This document shows, in pieces, positions 1 through 10,450 of a stretch of DNA of 64,000 nucleotides; the first letter of the stretch is position 1, and each line of letters begins with the position of its first letter. The stretch covers positions 452,107 to 516,106 of the forward strand of contig WBMV01009266.1 in NCBI GenBank assembly GCA_013396655.1, read 5' to 3'. Made by a program: the position numbers and the translations under genes. The stretch comes from Campylorhamphus procurvoides (taxonomy: Eukaryota > Chordata > Aves > Passeriformes > Dendrocolaptidae). The notes beneath the pieces are model-generated. The model was not told the origin of the DNA. It saw nothing but the letters and a program-made list of their open reading frames with translations, and ran no database searches.

Positions 1-2093
1 GCAGTAATCTCCCTGTGTCTCACATGCCCATCTGTTCCATGGGGTTCACAATATTTCCTTGCCTTTTCTTATGGATGATCTTCCGTATGAGCATGTACAA
101 CCTCTGGCACAGAAGATACTGGTAACAAGGCTGATATTCTGACTTTGTGAAAAGACACACATGGATGTCTTGGAAACCTGATGACTTGAAGACTGCTTTC
201 TCCTCAAAATGATACAGCCAGGAATACCTTCAACGCTCTTCATGCTATGAGCAGAGCAGTGCAGTGGCATAGGATAGAGCACACATTGAATTGCAACCTC
301 CTTCTCCTCCTCCAGGATCTCTAAGTTTCCTTTAAGAGAAGCTGTTCGTTTTGCTGCTGAGTTAACATGATTAAACAAGGCAGGTCTGGCAGGGCTCTTC
401 CACATTGTCAAATCTTGAACAAAAGGCATAATTTTCCTATTTCTTACAACTCCAAACAGCCTGCTTATAGAGATGGCAATTACTCACAGGCAGCGTAACT
501 CAAGATCTTTCCAGTGTTTATATCTCCACATGATGCATACATTTACATGGCAACAGCATGGGACAAGACATGTCTTTTCATTTTCCCATCATAATTCATA
601 GCAGGATCTTGCCAAAAAAATACTGGAGCTGATTACCAAGTGTGACTACGATCGGATCATTTAGCAATTTGAGTTTCCACACCTTTTGTGTGAGGCTGGG
701 CTTTGTTTTACTTAAAGCAATAATTGCATTCTAATTTCATAATATAGGTCGCGGTTGCTTCATCTCTCTGTGCCTTCAAGGAAAAGAAAAGGAGAGAACA
801 CAACAAACATTTTTTTAATTAATTTTTTTAAATGAGCTAATAAATGTTTACCTGCTTCACAGGTGTGCGTGCTGCAAAGTGACTTAATTGTCATTCCCAC
901 AGTCCCTGTACGAAGGATCACAAAAGGATTATACATTGGTGTTATCCTCAGTAATAATAAATTGCACTTTTATGAGGAACAGATTTCAAAGAAACATTTT
1001 TGGGAGTAAAATGTTTTTAAATAAAATATGTTAAAGACAGACTTAAGATTTAAGAGATTTTAAACCAGGCAGAATTTCAAAACAGAGCACAAATTGTTTA
1101 TTCTGAGCAGACTTGGACTCCATCCTTCTCAATGCTCAAATTTGTCTTCAAGGTTTCCCCAGTGAAAGAGAAGAGCGGGGCACCTCTCATGTCCCGGTAG
1201 GATAATCCAGAGCTTGTTGGAGACCTTTTCCTTTCTTCTCATCCACAGCATGATACTCCATGCTTTAGCTGGAGTAGTAGGGTCATTCAGTTTATCAGGT
1301 CACATAACATATGGAGGGTCATGACATGTCACAGCTGGCCTAGTTTTCATTGGATGACTCATCCTCATCTCCAACTCAGCATAATGGGTTCCCACAAGTC
1401 TTCAGACCCAGGTACTGCATGACAGATCTAGTCAATCAGCTCCTACCTGCATCCCTAAGCACAGCCTGGAGGTGCTGTGAAGGGCGAAGGGGGCAGTGAG
1501 AGCCTACTGTGTGTCTTGTATTTAATGTGTCTAATATTTAATGTGATCCTTCCACTTCCACACCTAGTATTGAGTCCTTTCCTAGAGAGCATAGGAAATC
1601 AAAGTGCCTGAAAATGAAGTCCAGATAGCTCTTATTTAAAACAGAAAGGGGAGCCATTTCAAAACTCTATCATGTGTCTGTTTAAAGATGGAGACACTTT
1701 TCTCTCGTTTAGGGAACTATAGTTCAGATCTCAATTTTCTTATAATTTTGCCACTTCATCTCAAACACTTCTCGCTTTTATAGCTTCTACCATCCCTGAA
1801 GGTACCAAACTGTAGTGTTATTCTGGTCTCCACTACAAACCTCACCTAAGGCAGTCTGCCAGTGTTTTCCCCAAACAGATTTAGCCATTATTCTCTCTGG
1901 GATATACCCTTAAAATCCAGAATGTCTGGAAATCAGGTAAAATTACCTCTCATCCTGGAACCATCCATCATGTTCCCAGTTGACCATACTCTTTTTTTTT
2001 TCTTTTTTTATTTGTTTTTAATCTGCAATTACATACAGAAGGATTTCGATACTGAAAGCTCTTATTGATGAACTTGCAGCCATTGAAACAGAG
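1..2093. other. intergenic or intronic DNA, no gene recognised
   Basis: This is AT-rich unique sequence with no interspersed repeat that I recognise. A minus-strand open frame of 127 codons covers 429-46. It reads protein-like in places (for example LEILEEEKEV), but I see no convincing splice acceptor before it and recognise no domain, so it is not called as a gene. A short poly-T run with one interruption lies near 1992-2010, just before a CR1 scrap. Confidence 0.5.
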
Positions 2094-2170
2094 TAATAGA
2101 ATGGTTGGGATTGAAAGAAACCTGAAAGATAAAGTTCCAACCTCTGCCATGGACAGGGAAACCTTCCACT
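2094..2170 (-). mobile_element. CR1 LINE 3'-end fragment, degraded
   Basis: The plus strand reads as the reverse complement of a CR1 3' tail: an AGAATGGTTGGGATTGAAAG block, then a degraded version of the usual 'accttaaagatcatc' segment, then CCTCTGCCATGGACAGGGA, which matches the 'ctgccatgggcaggga' segment of avian CR1. Only about 75 bp remain. The divergence suggests an old insertion. Borders are approximate and no target-site duplication is visible. Confidence 0.75.
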
Positions 2171-5012
2171 GATCTGCATTCAGACAAGAGATGTAGGTCA
2201 GGTATCTGCTGTGTCAACTGGACAGACGTGCCATGAATTTCTCCTAACATATAATGTTTTAGCTGCTGCAGGACTCTGTGGGCTGATGTTTCTGCTTCCT
2301 GCAGCCATTTCTATGTACATATGTGAGTAGAGATCATGTGTAGGGTCTTGCTGCACTCAGGGCTGCACAGCTCAAATAATGTGCTCTATAAAGTGTATTG
2401 GTGTGACTTTAGACTCAGAAGCTCTTCTTATATGTTCCATGGCCACTTTCTTTAACAATATGCCTTAGCCCTTTTAAGGCATATTTTTATTATACTTCAA
2501 AGGGCTTTTAAGTTAGTGTATCCATAATCCTTCCCAGAACCTGGCAGAGAAGGTAGTTATGCACAATCATCTCTTCCTACAAATCAGCAAGAGGTGCTTA
2601 TGTGAGTTTCCCACAGCACGGGAGGAGCAGTGTCAAATTCAGGATTAGGATTTCAAAACATCTAGGACCTTCTTTCTTCTGTAGGTCTGTAAACACCAGT
2701 GAAGAATGTGATGTTCCAGACCAGAGAAGGGCCAGTCTGACCATAGCCATCTAGCTCAGGTGTATTGCATGCAAAGAATGTGCTTGTGCACATTTGTAGG
2801 CAAAGAGGAGTGAAAAGATTCTACAGAGCATTGTTTCAACATGCAGCAGACCCCTTGTTTGAAATGTTCTTGTCTTTCTCCTGTCTATAGAATTTGCAGA
2901 GTTTTCTAGTGTAGCTATATAAACATAGGTAGTATAAATACCCATTTCTAATGCTGCATGACTAAAGGCAACTATTTGCCTTCACCCGTTGTACAATGTT
3001 CATGCTCAGCTGCGTATGTAGAATAGGTTTTAATTCCAAATAATTGCTGGGTTTTGGTTTTGACATACTGAGTAGGATTTATTTGCCTAAGCACAGGCAT
3101 TTTGGACATATATAGGAGGTACTGCACTATCAGCAGCTGCTGCAATTGCAGGGTGGTACAGGTCTACCCCAAATCCTTCATCATGTCATAGAGCTCTCTT
3201 AATTTCCCCAGGGTACTCAAAGAATCCAGGCGTGTGTTTAGCCAACCTTGATCCACCTATTTGTAAACAGACCCTTTGTTGTCATCCGAAGGTATCAGCT
3301 ATTCTTCTTGGAGGTTTTTATTTCTTCATCTGTCTTTTCCACGTGCCATTGGAAACAATGAGAATGAGCCTGGTTCTCATTTGCCAAATCCTCCAAGCAA
3401 CTTCATGTAGCTTTACGGTCTGTCAATAATTACACTCTGAAAATCTACAAAATAATAGAAATTTGTTCCTGGTTTTAAATTCACCATGGAATTGAACCCA
3501 ATTTTCTTTCCATTTAGCAATTTAAATAATATTTTTGGCATTGCTTTTGCCTTCTTTTGGGCTTTGACCTTCTTGGGGCCTAAAAAAGCAACTAAATGAG
3601 AACATGGGTTTGTGTATGCATTGCAACTCTGCTGAGCTAAATGTTTTATGATTTGAAGACAGCAGCAAATTAGCACTGATCAGTACTGGAAGAGGAATCC
3701 CTATGGGTATCTCAATGACCTTTTCCTTTCAAGAGGCTAAAACACCCCCAAAATTACCCCTTTTTGTGTATATACCCTTCCAGATAGCAGTTACTCCCCT
3801 GATTCTATCTGTAGTTCAGCATTTTCATAGTTGTTGTCTGCTATGCCCTTAAAAACAAGAGAAAAGGGGTCAGAGTGACCAGAGCATGGCCATGTTGTGT
3901 ACTGGCTGTGACGGGAATGCCCTTCAGCTCTGATTTTGAATGTGTCTTTACCTCCCGATCTATCATGAGACAAGCAAAGATGAAGAAAGGATAACAGCCA
4001 CATCATTATTTTATTTCCTTCAGTTGTCTAAATAGTCATTCAATCTCACCTATGCTAATTCAGACTTCTAGAGATCCTCTAGATAGAGAGGCACTTCCAG
4101 AGGCTGATTCTGCCCTCTTGCTGTAGGCACTTACTCAGTGACCTGACTGGCTGATATGGCTACTTATGAATGGCTATAAAATAAGAAAGACGAATTCTGC
4201 CCTTAGTAGTGGCAGAAAACCCTCCTTAACAAGAGTATCACAAAACCAAAACTCTATATTTTATCAGCAATGTCCTCCCGATGAAGTCAGTTGTTACATG
4301 AGTAAACTGAGGTTGGCAGTGAAGGCAACTAAATGTTAGCATGCAGGGAATAAATGATAGGCTGGCAAGAAATCTAATTTCTTACTCCTCTTGTTTCATG
4401 TTTCTGTCCATTGCCACAAGTTGTTTCTCCATAGCTGAGCTTAATTTTAACCTGGAAATGTGATGGCTAATCTTCTCCCAGTGTAATTTTGGGTTGCTGA
4501 TATGTCATAGGGCATCTGAAACATCTACACAAGACTAGTAGAAAGGATACAAAATCCAGGGGAGACCCAAGTTGGTTTTGGGAAGGAATGAAAAGATAGG
4601 CAGGACATCCTGAGTCATTTCAGTTGGGAATATCTGTGTTAATAGGCAATGGAAAGGATATGCTGCAGCTCACAATTTAATACATCTGTATTTAGATGAT
4701 TTAGATGATCTAGGTATCCAAGCTCTCCTTACAAGTAATACATATCTAGGGCTTAATTGAGATGTCTAAGCATAGCTGCTATTCTAGCATTAATTTGATG
4801 TTATGCACCTGAATTTCAAAAGCTTTTGCATTATCACATTGCAAGACATTAAAACCATTTCAATACTGAGATATCTTTTCCTATGGCATGGCAGACCAAA
4901 CTGTTTTGGTGTTGCTCTCTAGTTAAAGCAAGAATCTATTCAGGGAAGATCTGTGCTTATGTGGTTTGTGTCTCTTGCGAGATGATCACAAGGACCCTTT
5001 CTGGCCCATATA
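2171..5012. other. intergenic or intronic DNA, no gene recognised
   Basis: Unique AT-rich sequence. Open frames here are all under 90 codons and none has exon-type borders that I could find. No repeat family is recognised between the two flanking CR1 pieces. Confidence 0.5.
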
Positions 5013-5262
5013 TAGAATCAGTGTAGAATTGCAGAGTCATTTAGGTTGGAAAAGACCTTTAAGATCCTTGAGTCCAGCCTTTATCCCAGCACTACCAAGT
5101 CCACCACTAAACCATGACCCTAAGCACCATGTCTTATACAAATCTGAAATCCTTCCAGGTTTGGTGGCTCAAACATTTTCCTGGGCAGCTGTTCCAACAC
5201 TTGACAACCTTTTCCATGCAGAAATTTTCTCTATTATTCAGTCTAAACCCCTCTCCTGCTGC
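5013..5262 (-). mobile_element. CR1 LINE 3'-end fragment
   Basis: The plus strand begins with a degenerate terminal repeat (AGAATCAGTGTAGAATTGCAG), followed by the hallmark TTAGGTTGGAAAAGACCTTT and AAGATCCTTGAGTCCAGCC. It continues through the 'cctaagcaccatgtcttat' and 'tgttccaacacttgacaacc' segments to 'gtctaaacccctctcctgct'. This is a minus-strand, 5'-truncated CR1 with about 250 bp of 3' sequence. A 152-codon open frame running through it is a product of this insertion and not a gene. Confidence 0.93.
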
Positions 5263-5320
5263 AATAGCTATATGAATTTGTTCCATCACTGGGCTATAGA
5301 TTTTACAATGCAGACAGACA

Positions 5321-5366
5321 GAGAGACAGAGAGAGGGGGGAAAAAAAAGAAAAAAAAAGAGAAAAA
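5321..5366 (+). repeat. purine tract, (GA)n then A-rich
   Basis: A GA-rich stretch (with a C at 5327) runs into six G and then A runs broken by single G, so 5328-5366 is all purine over 39 bases. It lies about 60 bp beyond the preceding CR1 fragment. Long homopurine tracts of this kind can adopt triplex-type structures, which is a known property of the sequence class and is not shown here. Confidence 0.9.
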
Positions 5367-5599
5367 TTTACATTGCATAACCAGCAATCATTGTAATAGA
5401 ATTACTGCCATTATGGGCTGCTAAAGGAACAGTTAGTAGCTTGTCTCACTTGTCTGTAATTTACTCTGCGTCTATTTAGCCTTGATGTACAACCCAGGTC
5501 AATTGCTGTGCCGCTTTCCTATCTTCCTACCTCGGAGTTATAGAGGGAAATGTGTGCCTCATGAATGACTATCTCTCCTGGTCAAACTTGTCTCTCATG

Positions 5600-5770
5600 C
5601 CGTTCAGCAGTACCATGTGTTAATAGATAGTGCTGAACAGTTAATATCACCAGCTAATTGGCAAAGCATGTGTGAAGCAGATGTATTTAAATATAGAACG
5701 TGGAAGCTGAAGGAGAAACCGAAATGCATAAGTGATAAGGATTTATTATTAGAGCAGATTAATGAGCCCA
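5600..5770. other. candidate conserved noncoding or exon-flanking block
   Basis: The block is compositionally balanced and free of repeats. It carries TAATTGG, ATTTAAAT and ATTAATGAG type motifs and keeps one reading frame open on the plus strand (from 5617). It runs directly into a long pyrimidine tract (about 5772-5835) that ends in an AG at 5838-5839. Conservation is guessed from sequence texture only and cannot be measured here. Confidence 0.25.
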
Positions 5771-5839
5771 CCTTTTTCTCCTCCCCCCCTTCATCTCTCA
5801 TCCTCTTCTCTAAGTGTATTTTTAATTCTTCCATTTCAG

Positions 5840-5931
5840 GAAGATTTTATTCCGCTGTTGAGAAAATTCTCATGGAGAATTTTTGTTGGCTGTGTGGCAG
5901 CACCTGGAAAGCCAAATCATTTATTCTGAAG
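5840..5931 (+). CDS. weak candidate internal exon, unidentified
   Basis: A pyrimidine-rich run ends in TTCCATTTCAG at 5829-5839, a good acceptor. A donor-like AAG|GTGAAG follows at 5929-5937. The 92-base segment between them is open in one frame (part of a 115-codon open frame) and reads GRFYSAVEKILMENFCWLCG and so on. I do not recognise the product. A chance open frame beside a pyrimidine tract is the main alternative. Confidence 0.15.
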
Positions 5932-8290
5932 GTGAAGAAGGGATATGTGAAGGAGGGAGGGTGACAGGGAGAGATGTGTATTTTTCTAAGGCAGATCTAT
6001 TGTCTCAAAGATCTGAAATATTAAACAAGAATATCCTGTTCCCTTTAAAAGACCTTTGGCTGAAGTCTCAGCCCTCTGCTCAGCATTGTCTAGCTGGAGG
6101 CATCTTCCACTGCCTCTTCTGTGAGGGGTCTCCATGCCGCAGGCCACCCTTTTCCTCCAGTCCAGCCTGCCAAGGGAACAGAGGTGGTTTTGGACATATC
6201 CTCACTCCCACATTTGAGTCTCATGGAAGCTTCCAAGCTAAATATTGTAGCACCTCCCAAACTGAAAGCCATCTTCTAGAGTATTACCAAGATGCAAATC
6301 CTTCAGTTTACCCTGTAAATGGGGAGGTTTGGGGTTTACCTCTTTTCTGTGCAGGTTGCCTTTCACTCTGAGACACCTGGACAATTTTCAAGCATCCCTT
6401 GGGCTCACTGAAGCCACTGTGTATGTATTTATATTCTCTGTTTTGCAGCTGGAGACACTGAGATCCAGAGAGCTTATGACTAGCATTTCTTGCAGATGAA
6501 AGTCTAAATTAGAACTTAAATGTTGATTTTGAATGAAAAATCGAACAGAAGAATCCATAAGGAAAGATGAATTTTCCCCATACTATCCTACCCCACCGAC
6601 CATTGCTCTCCCCACCATGTGACTGGTAGCTGCGCAGGAGGCACAACAACACAATTTATCACACAAAAAAAATGCCCATGCTTTTTTTTTTTTTTTTTTT
6701 AATTTCTGTCTTAATTTTTACTGTAAAGAGATTGTGATTTGCTGGCAACACGAGTTTCCCTGAGTCCAGCTTACATCCAGGTAAATAGAGTTTCCTTGTT
6801 CTTGGACTGGACAGTTTAGATTTAACTCACATTCCATTATCGACTTTCAGTTACAAATAGGTGAAATTATTTTATTTATTAAATGGGTTGATTTTAACCA
6901 TATTTTAAGAGGCAATATGTATCTGTAAGATACCCAAGATTTGTCCAGTCTAGTTGGCCTGGGAATGCTTTAGCTGTGATGTGATGCTGAACAGACATGA
7001 GTCCCAAGTATCTTAAACCCCATGTGAAGTTTCTGTGTGAAGGAAGACTGTGTACATGGATTAAATAGGGAGGTGTAACACACCCCTACCTATCTCTGAT
7101 CAGGACAGGAGGGAATTTACACACTTCGATACTACATGGAGTATCTGTATCTGTATCCATAGACTGATCTACAAGCTCAGACATTTCACCAGGCTTATGA
7201 AAAATCATATTAAAATAATTTTTAAAAATGTCTGCAAAATCCTGTCCAAATGAAATAATAAAAAATCAGGTTATTTTCATCTTTTGGATAAACAACTACA
7301 TCTATTTGGAAAACCACAGAAGGATCCAAATCATTCTCAGTTTTACCCATGAGACCACATGAAAATGAAATAAGGGCAGGATTTTCCCAGCAAGCAGAAG
7401 TTTCTTCATGTTTATCCTACACTTTGCAACTTCCCATGGTTCAGTGACATGATTTGGATTGTTATCCATCATAGGGTTTGCTTAACTGAGCTTGGTTTTC
7501 AGCACACCAAAGCTCCCCTAAGCTGCAGCTTTTGTTTTTATTGTTTGGGTTGTGTTGGAAAGATATTTACAGTTATTCTAACATTACCCTTCATAAACAG
7601 ATTACCATTGCAAATTGCACTAGGGGAAAGTGGTGAAAAATTTTGGGCAGGATTAAGGTAATCCTAAAACAAGCTAATAAAAAAAACCCAGATATAAGTG
7701 TTCTATTTTTAAACAGAGACAAGATGAGACACATAATCTCTTTCAATAAGTTTTCTGGAGCAATAAAACTTTAAACCCAATACACAATATAGATACATGT
7801 TTGTGTGTATGTGCCTGTGTACACGGGTATTTTCTTAAACTTTTGCCAACATACAAAGCCCAGCTTGTCAGAGTTACATCATGTTTATAAATCTCCTCTT
7901 CAGTGAAATTTGACTGACATCAACCTTCAGCTCATGCAAGCATAAGTCTTCTTTGGCACATGAGCATTTGGGGTTTTCTTTCTTTCTTTCTCCCCACCCC
8001 TCAAACATATTTTTTAAATTATTATAATTTTATCAACTTTTTAATAAAGGCAATAGAAGAGTCAGGCCAGAAAAAAGAATTTAATGTTTATATTAACTTT
8101 AAATCTTGCCCTCTTGCTGCCTGTAACCACACCATCAGTAAACAAAGGCCAGATTATTTGTTAAAGCTGATGCTATAGTCTTGCCACTTTTTCCTCTTTT
8201 GAAATATGTGGTTTCATGTTGATGTTTTTCTCCCATTATTTGATTAACAACTGAATGCTCCCCCAGATATTGTGAGTGATAAAAGCCCGG
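5932..8290. other. intergenic or intronic DNA, no gene recognised
   Basis: A plus-strand open frame of 162 codons (5883-6371) overlaps the start of this span. Its low-complexity content and lack of a recognisable domain or motif make chance the likelier reading. A poly-T run of 19 lies at 6682-6700. The rest is unique AT-rich sequence. Confidence 0.45.
6682..6700 (+). repeat. poly-T tract (T19)
   Basis: There are nineteen consecutive T preceded by a C. No retroposon body that I recognise is attached on either side, so this may be a plain mononucleotide repeat. Confidence 0.95.
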
Positions 8291-8297
8291 TTGGATT

Positions 8298-8334
8298 CAA
8301 TCGAATGGAAAAAAATGTTTAATGCATTCGATTG
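8298..8334. other. perfect 10-bp inverted repeat
   Basis: The arms CAATCGAATG (8298-8307) and CATTCGATTG (8325-8334) are exact reverse complements around a 17-bp AT-rich spacer. Each arm has one CpG, a dinucleotide that is scarce in the surrounding sequence. It could be a paired binding site for a dimeric factor or a short hairpin. Function is unknown. Confidence 0.6.
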
Positions 8335-8425
8335 CAAGCTCCACCTGAGTTTCTAAAACAAGGGGTAGATCCCATACAGATAAAAAAATGCCATTGCTGT
8401 ATGGGGCAATTTATCCTGCCCCTAA

Positions 8426-8707
8426 GGCAGAGTTGTCATAACTCCATGGTGCAAATTGTTGCAGCTTGAGAGTGGAATTGCTACAGCCCTATCTTGTAAT
8501 GAAGGCAATTTATATTGGCTGAAAACCTCCCCCAGTGATTTAGATCCTGATCTTGTTTACACCAAGGCTGATGGCAAAATTGCTGGTGGATTCAAAGGAA
8601 AACTGAAGTCAAATGCCACTGAAGCCTCCAGGACTATTACAATTGACTTGAAAGGCAACCAAGAGAACGGGTGCTCCTATGAATTCACTGTCATGGAAAT
8701 TACTTGA
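8426..8707 (+). CDS. orphan exon-like open frame, unidentified, possibly a terminal exon or pseudogene
   Basis: A frame is open from 8426 to a TGA at 8705-8707 with no ATG near its start. An AG at 8463-8464 (TTGTTGCAG) could be a splice acceptor, giving about 80 codons to the stop. The peptide looks coding: alternating polar and hydrophobic stretches, a possible N-glycosylation site (SNATEAS), two cysteines (LSCNE and ENGCSYEF) that could pair, and the segment YTKADGKIAGGFKGKLKSN. This suggests a secreted beta-rich domain, but I cannot assign a family. No partner exon was found. A processed pseudogene or a chance frame is possible. Confidence 0.3.
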   Translation, partial: GRVVITPWCKLLQLESGIATALSCNEGNLYWLKTSPSDLDPDLVYTKADGKIAGGFKGKLKSNATEASRTITIDLKGNQENGCSYEFTVMEIT

Positions 8708-10080
8708 AGGAGGCAGTTCTGCCTGGGCTGCCACCATATGACTTCTCGTGGTCAGGCAATTTTGCCTGTAGGATCCCAACAAGATTTTAAGACAAGATCA
8801 GATTCTTTGCTCTTTTCACCTCCCTGCTTCTTTCTGTCTGGGCAGCACACTAATTTGTGTCATGTGTGAGGAGCTTCACCACAAGTGCTCTTAAATCTTT
8901 TGGTCTTTTTGTTTTTAATTATGGCTTCCTATTTTTAACTGCCACTTCTTTAATCCTGAAAAGATAATACACTGATCTCAAATCCTGCTTCAGGGTGGCA
9001 GCTAATTGCATATTTGGCCAAGTACTGGACTTCCTTCCTTATAATGTTTGTCTCAAGTGCTCAACGAAAGCAATTTGTGGTGCATTTTACTAGCCAAATG
9101 TATATAATATTACATATTATTAGAATGTTATTAAAGCAGAGACTTTTGTTGTTCTCCTGCCAAACACAAAGAACTCTTTTCCCTTGTATAAAGAAGTTTC
9201 AAAGCTAAAACTTCCTGCCTCTTCAAGCTTCCAGCGGTGTCCTGACCTTAATGAACTGGGAAAGGCTATTTTTCTCATTCCAGGAAGAAGCTGCAGATAT
9301 TTTCCATTCTTGTGACTTAGGGCAGGACAAGGTGTGACTACACCACGTGTGGATACCTCTGAGCTAATTCCAGCTGACTTGTTTGGGTAGTGCATGCAGG
9401 AGAGTGCAGAGAAAAGCCTGACGGAGGAGCATGGTTATAACTCTGCTCAGCTCCCTGCTGCCAGCAGTGCCTGAGGAAGCTACTTTAAAGCTAAACGTAT
9501 TACAGACACATCTTAACCTTGTCTGAGCTCTTCTCTTACCTTTTCACCTTCTTGCAGCTCACCTTCTTGCTGTAGGCTTGGATTCTTGACTGCCCTGAGA
9601 ACCTTGCCTATTCCTGGTGTCAGCACTGCAAGAGCAGATGCAGGCACTCAGTCAAGACTCAGGAAAAGTTTAGAAAATTAGTTCCTTTTCCAGATCAAGA
9701 AATTGAAACAGACAGACATTCTTACCCAAGAGCTGGTCTCAGGGGTAGGAGAACAGGAGCTGAGTGAAGGGGCTGTAGACTGGCAAAATGACATTTCCAT
9801 ACATGTGGATTTTGGAACAGGACAGAGCTGTGGCTGAAGATGCACATTATTTGCAGCCCAATCTGCTGCATCCCTGTATTGGGAGATTTTTTGCTTTGCT
9901 GGCCTCGCCTTGTCCCTTCACCTGCTGTATCCATCAGGACTAGGTTTCATTGCCTGACTGTTTCCTTCTTCCTATGCCAGTCTTTCCTTCAAACTAGCAC
10001 TGTACAAAGTGCTTCCTGCCATTCCTTCTTCCCTATGGCATTACAATGGCACCTATTTGAGACAGGGAAGAAAGGAGCAC
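8708..10080. other. intergenic DNA, no gene recognised
   Basis: Unique sequence. If the open frame ending at 8707 is a real terminal exon, the first part would be its 3' untranslated region, but no polyadenylation hexamer lies close by. The small open frames overlap each other on opposite strands and look like chance. Confidence 0.4.
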
Positions 10081-10450
10081 AAGTTTGAAGGAGCTGGGGG
10101 AGCTCAGCCTGGGGAAAAGGAAGCTCTTTATTGCTCTTTACAACTACCTGAAAGAAGGTTGTAGACGGGTGAGGGTTGAATTTTTTTCTCAAGCAACAGG
10201 TGACAGGATGAGAACAAAGGTGTGCCAAAAGAGGTTTGGATCAGACATTAGGAAAAATTTCCTCCCTGAAAGGGTAGTCAAGCACTGGAACAGGCTGCCC
10301 ACGGAAGTGGTGGAGTCACCATCCCTGGAAGCCTTCAAAAAACATGTAGATGTGGTGCTTAGGAACATGTTTTCATAGTCAGCCTGGCAGTCCTGGGATA
10401 ATGATTGAAATCAGTGGTCTTTGCAAACCTTAACAAGTCAATGATTCTAC
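10081..10450 (+). mobile_element. CR1 LINE fragment with remnant of the ORF2 C-terminus
   Basis: This plus-strand CR1 keeps the end of the reverse-transcriptase reading frame and the 3' untranslated tail. The 97-codon frame 10085-10378 contains the CR1-typical stretches [20 protein letters not shown] and [19 protein letters not shown]. The tail degrades into a CAGTGGTCTTTGCAAACCTT block and a final AATGATTCTACGG. The element is 5'-truncated and cannot encode a working enzyme. Confidence 0.93.

Noticed and set aside
46..429. 127-codon minus-strand open frame at the left edge
   Set aside because: It has some protein-like stretches but no convincing splice acceptor, no recognisable domain and a plausible chance length. 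It could be revisited with sequence left of the window.
4966..5424. 152-codon plus-strand open frame
   Set aside because: It runs through a reverse-oriented CR1 fragment and the following purine tract, so it is not a gene.
5883..6371. 162-codon plus-strand open frame
   Set aside because: No domain, no downstream donor and no matching exon. A frame this long is near the upper end of what chance gives in 64 kb on six frames.
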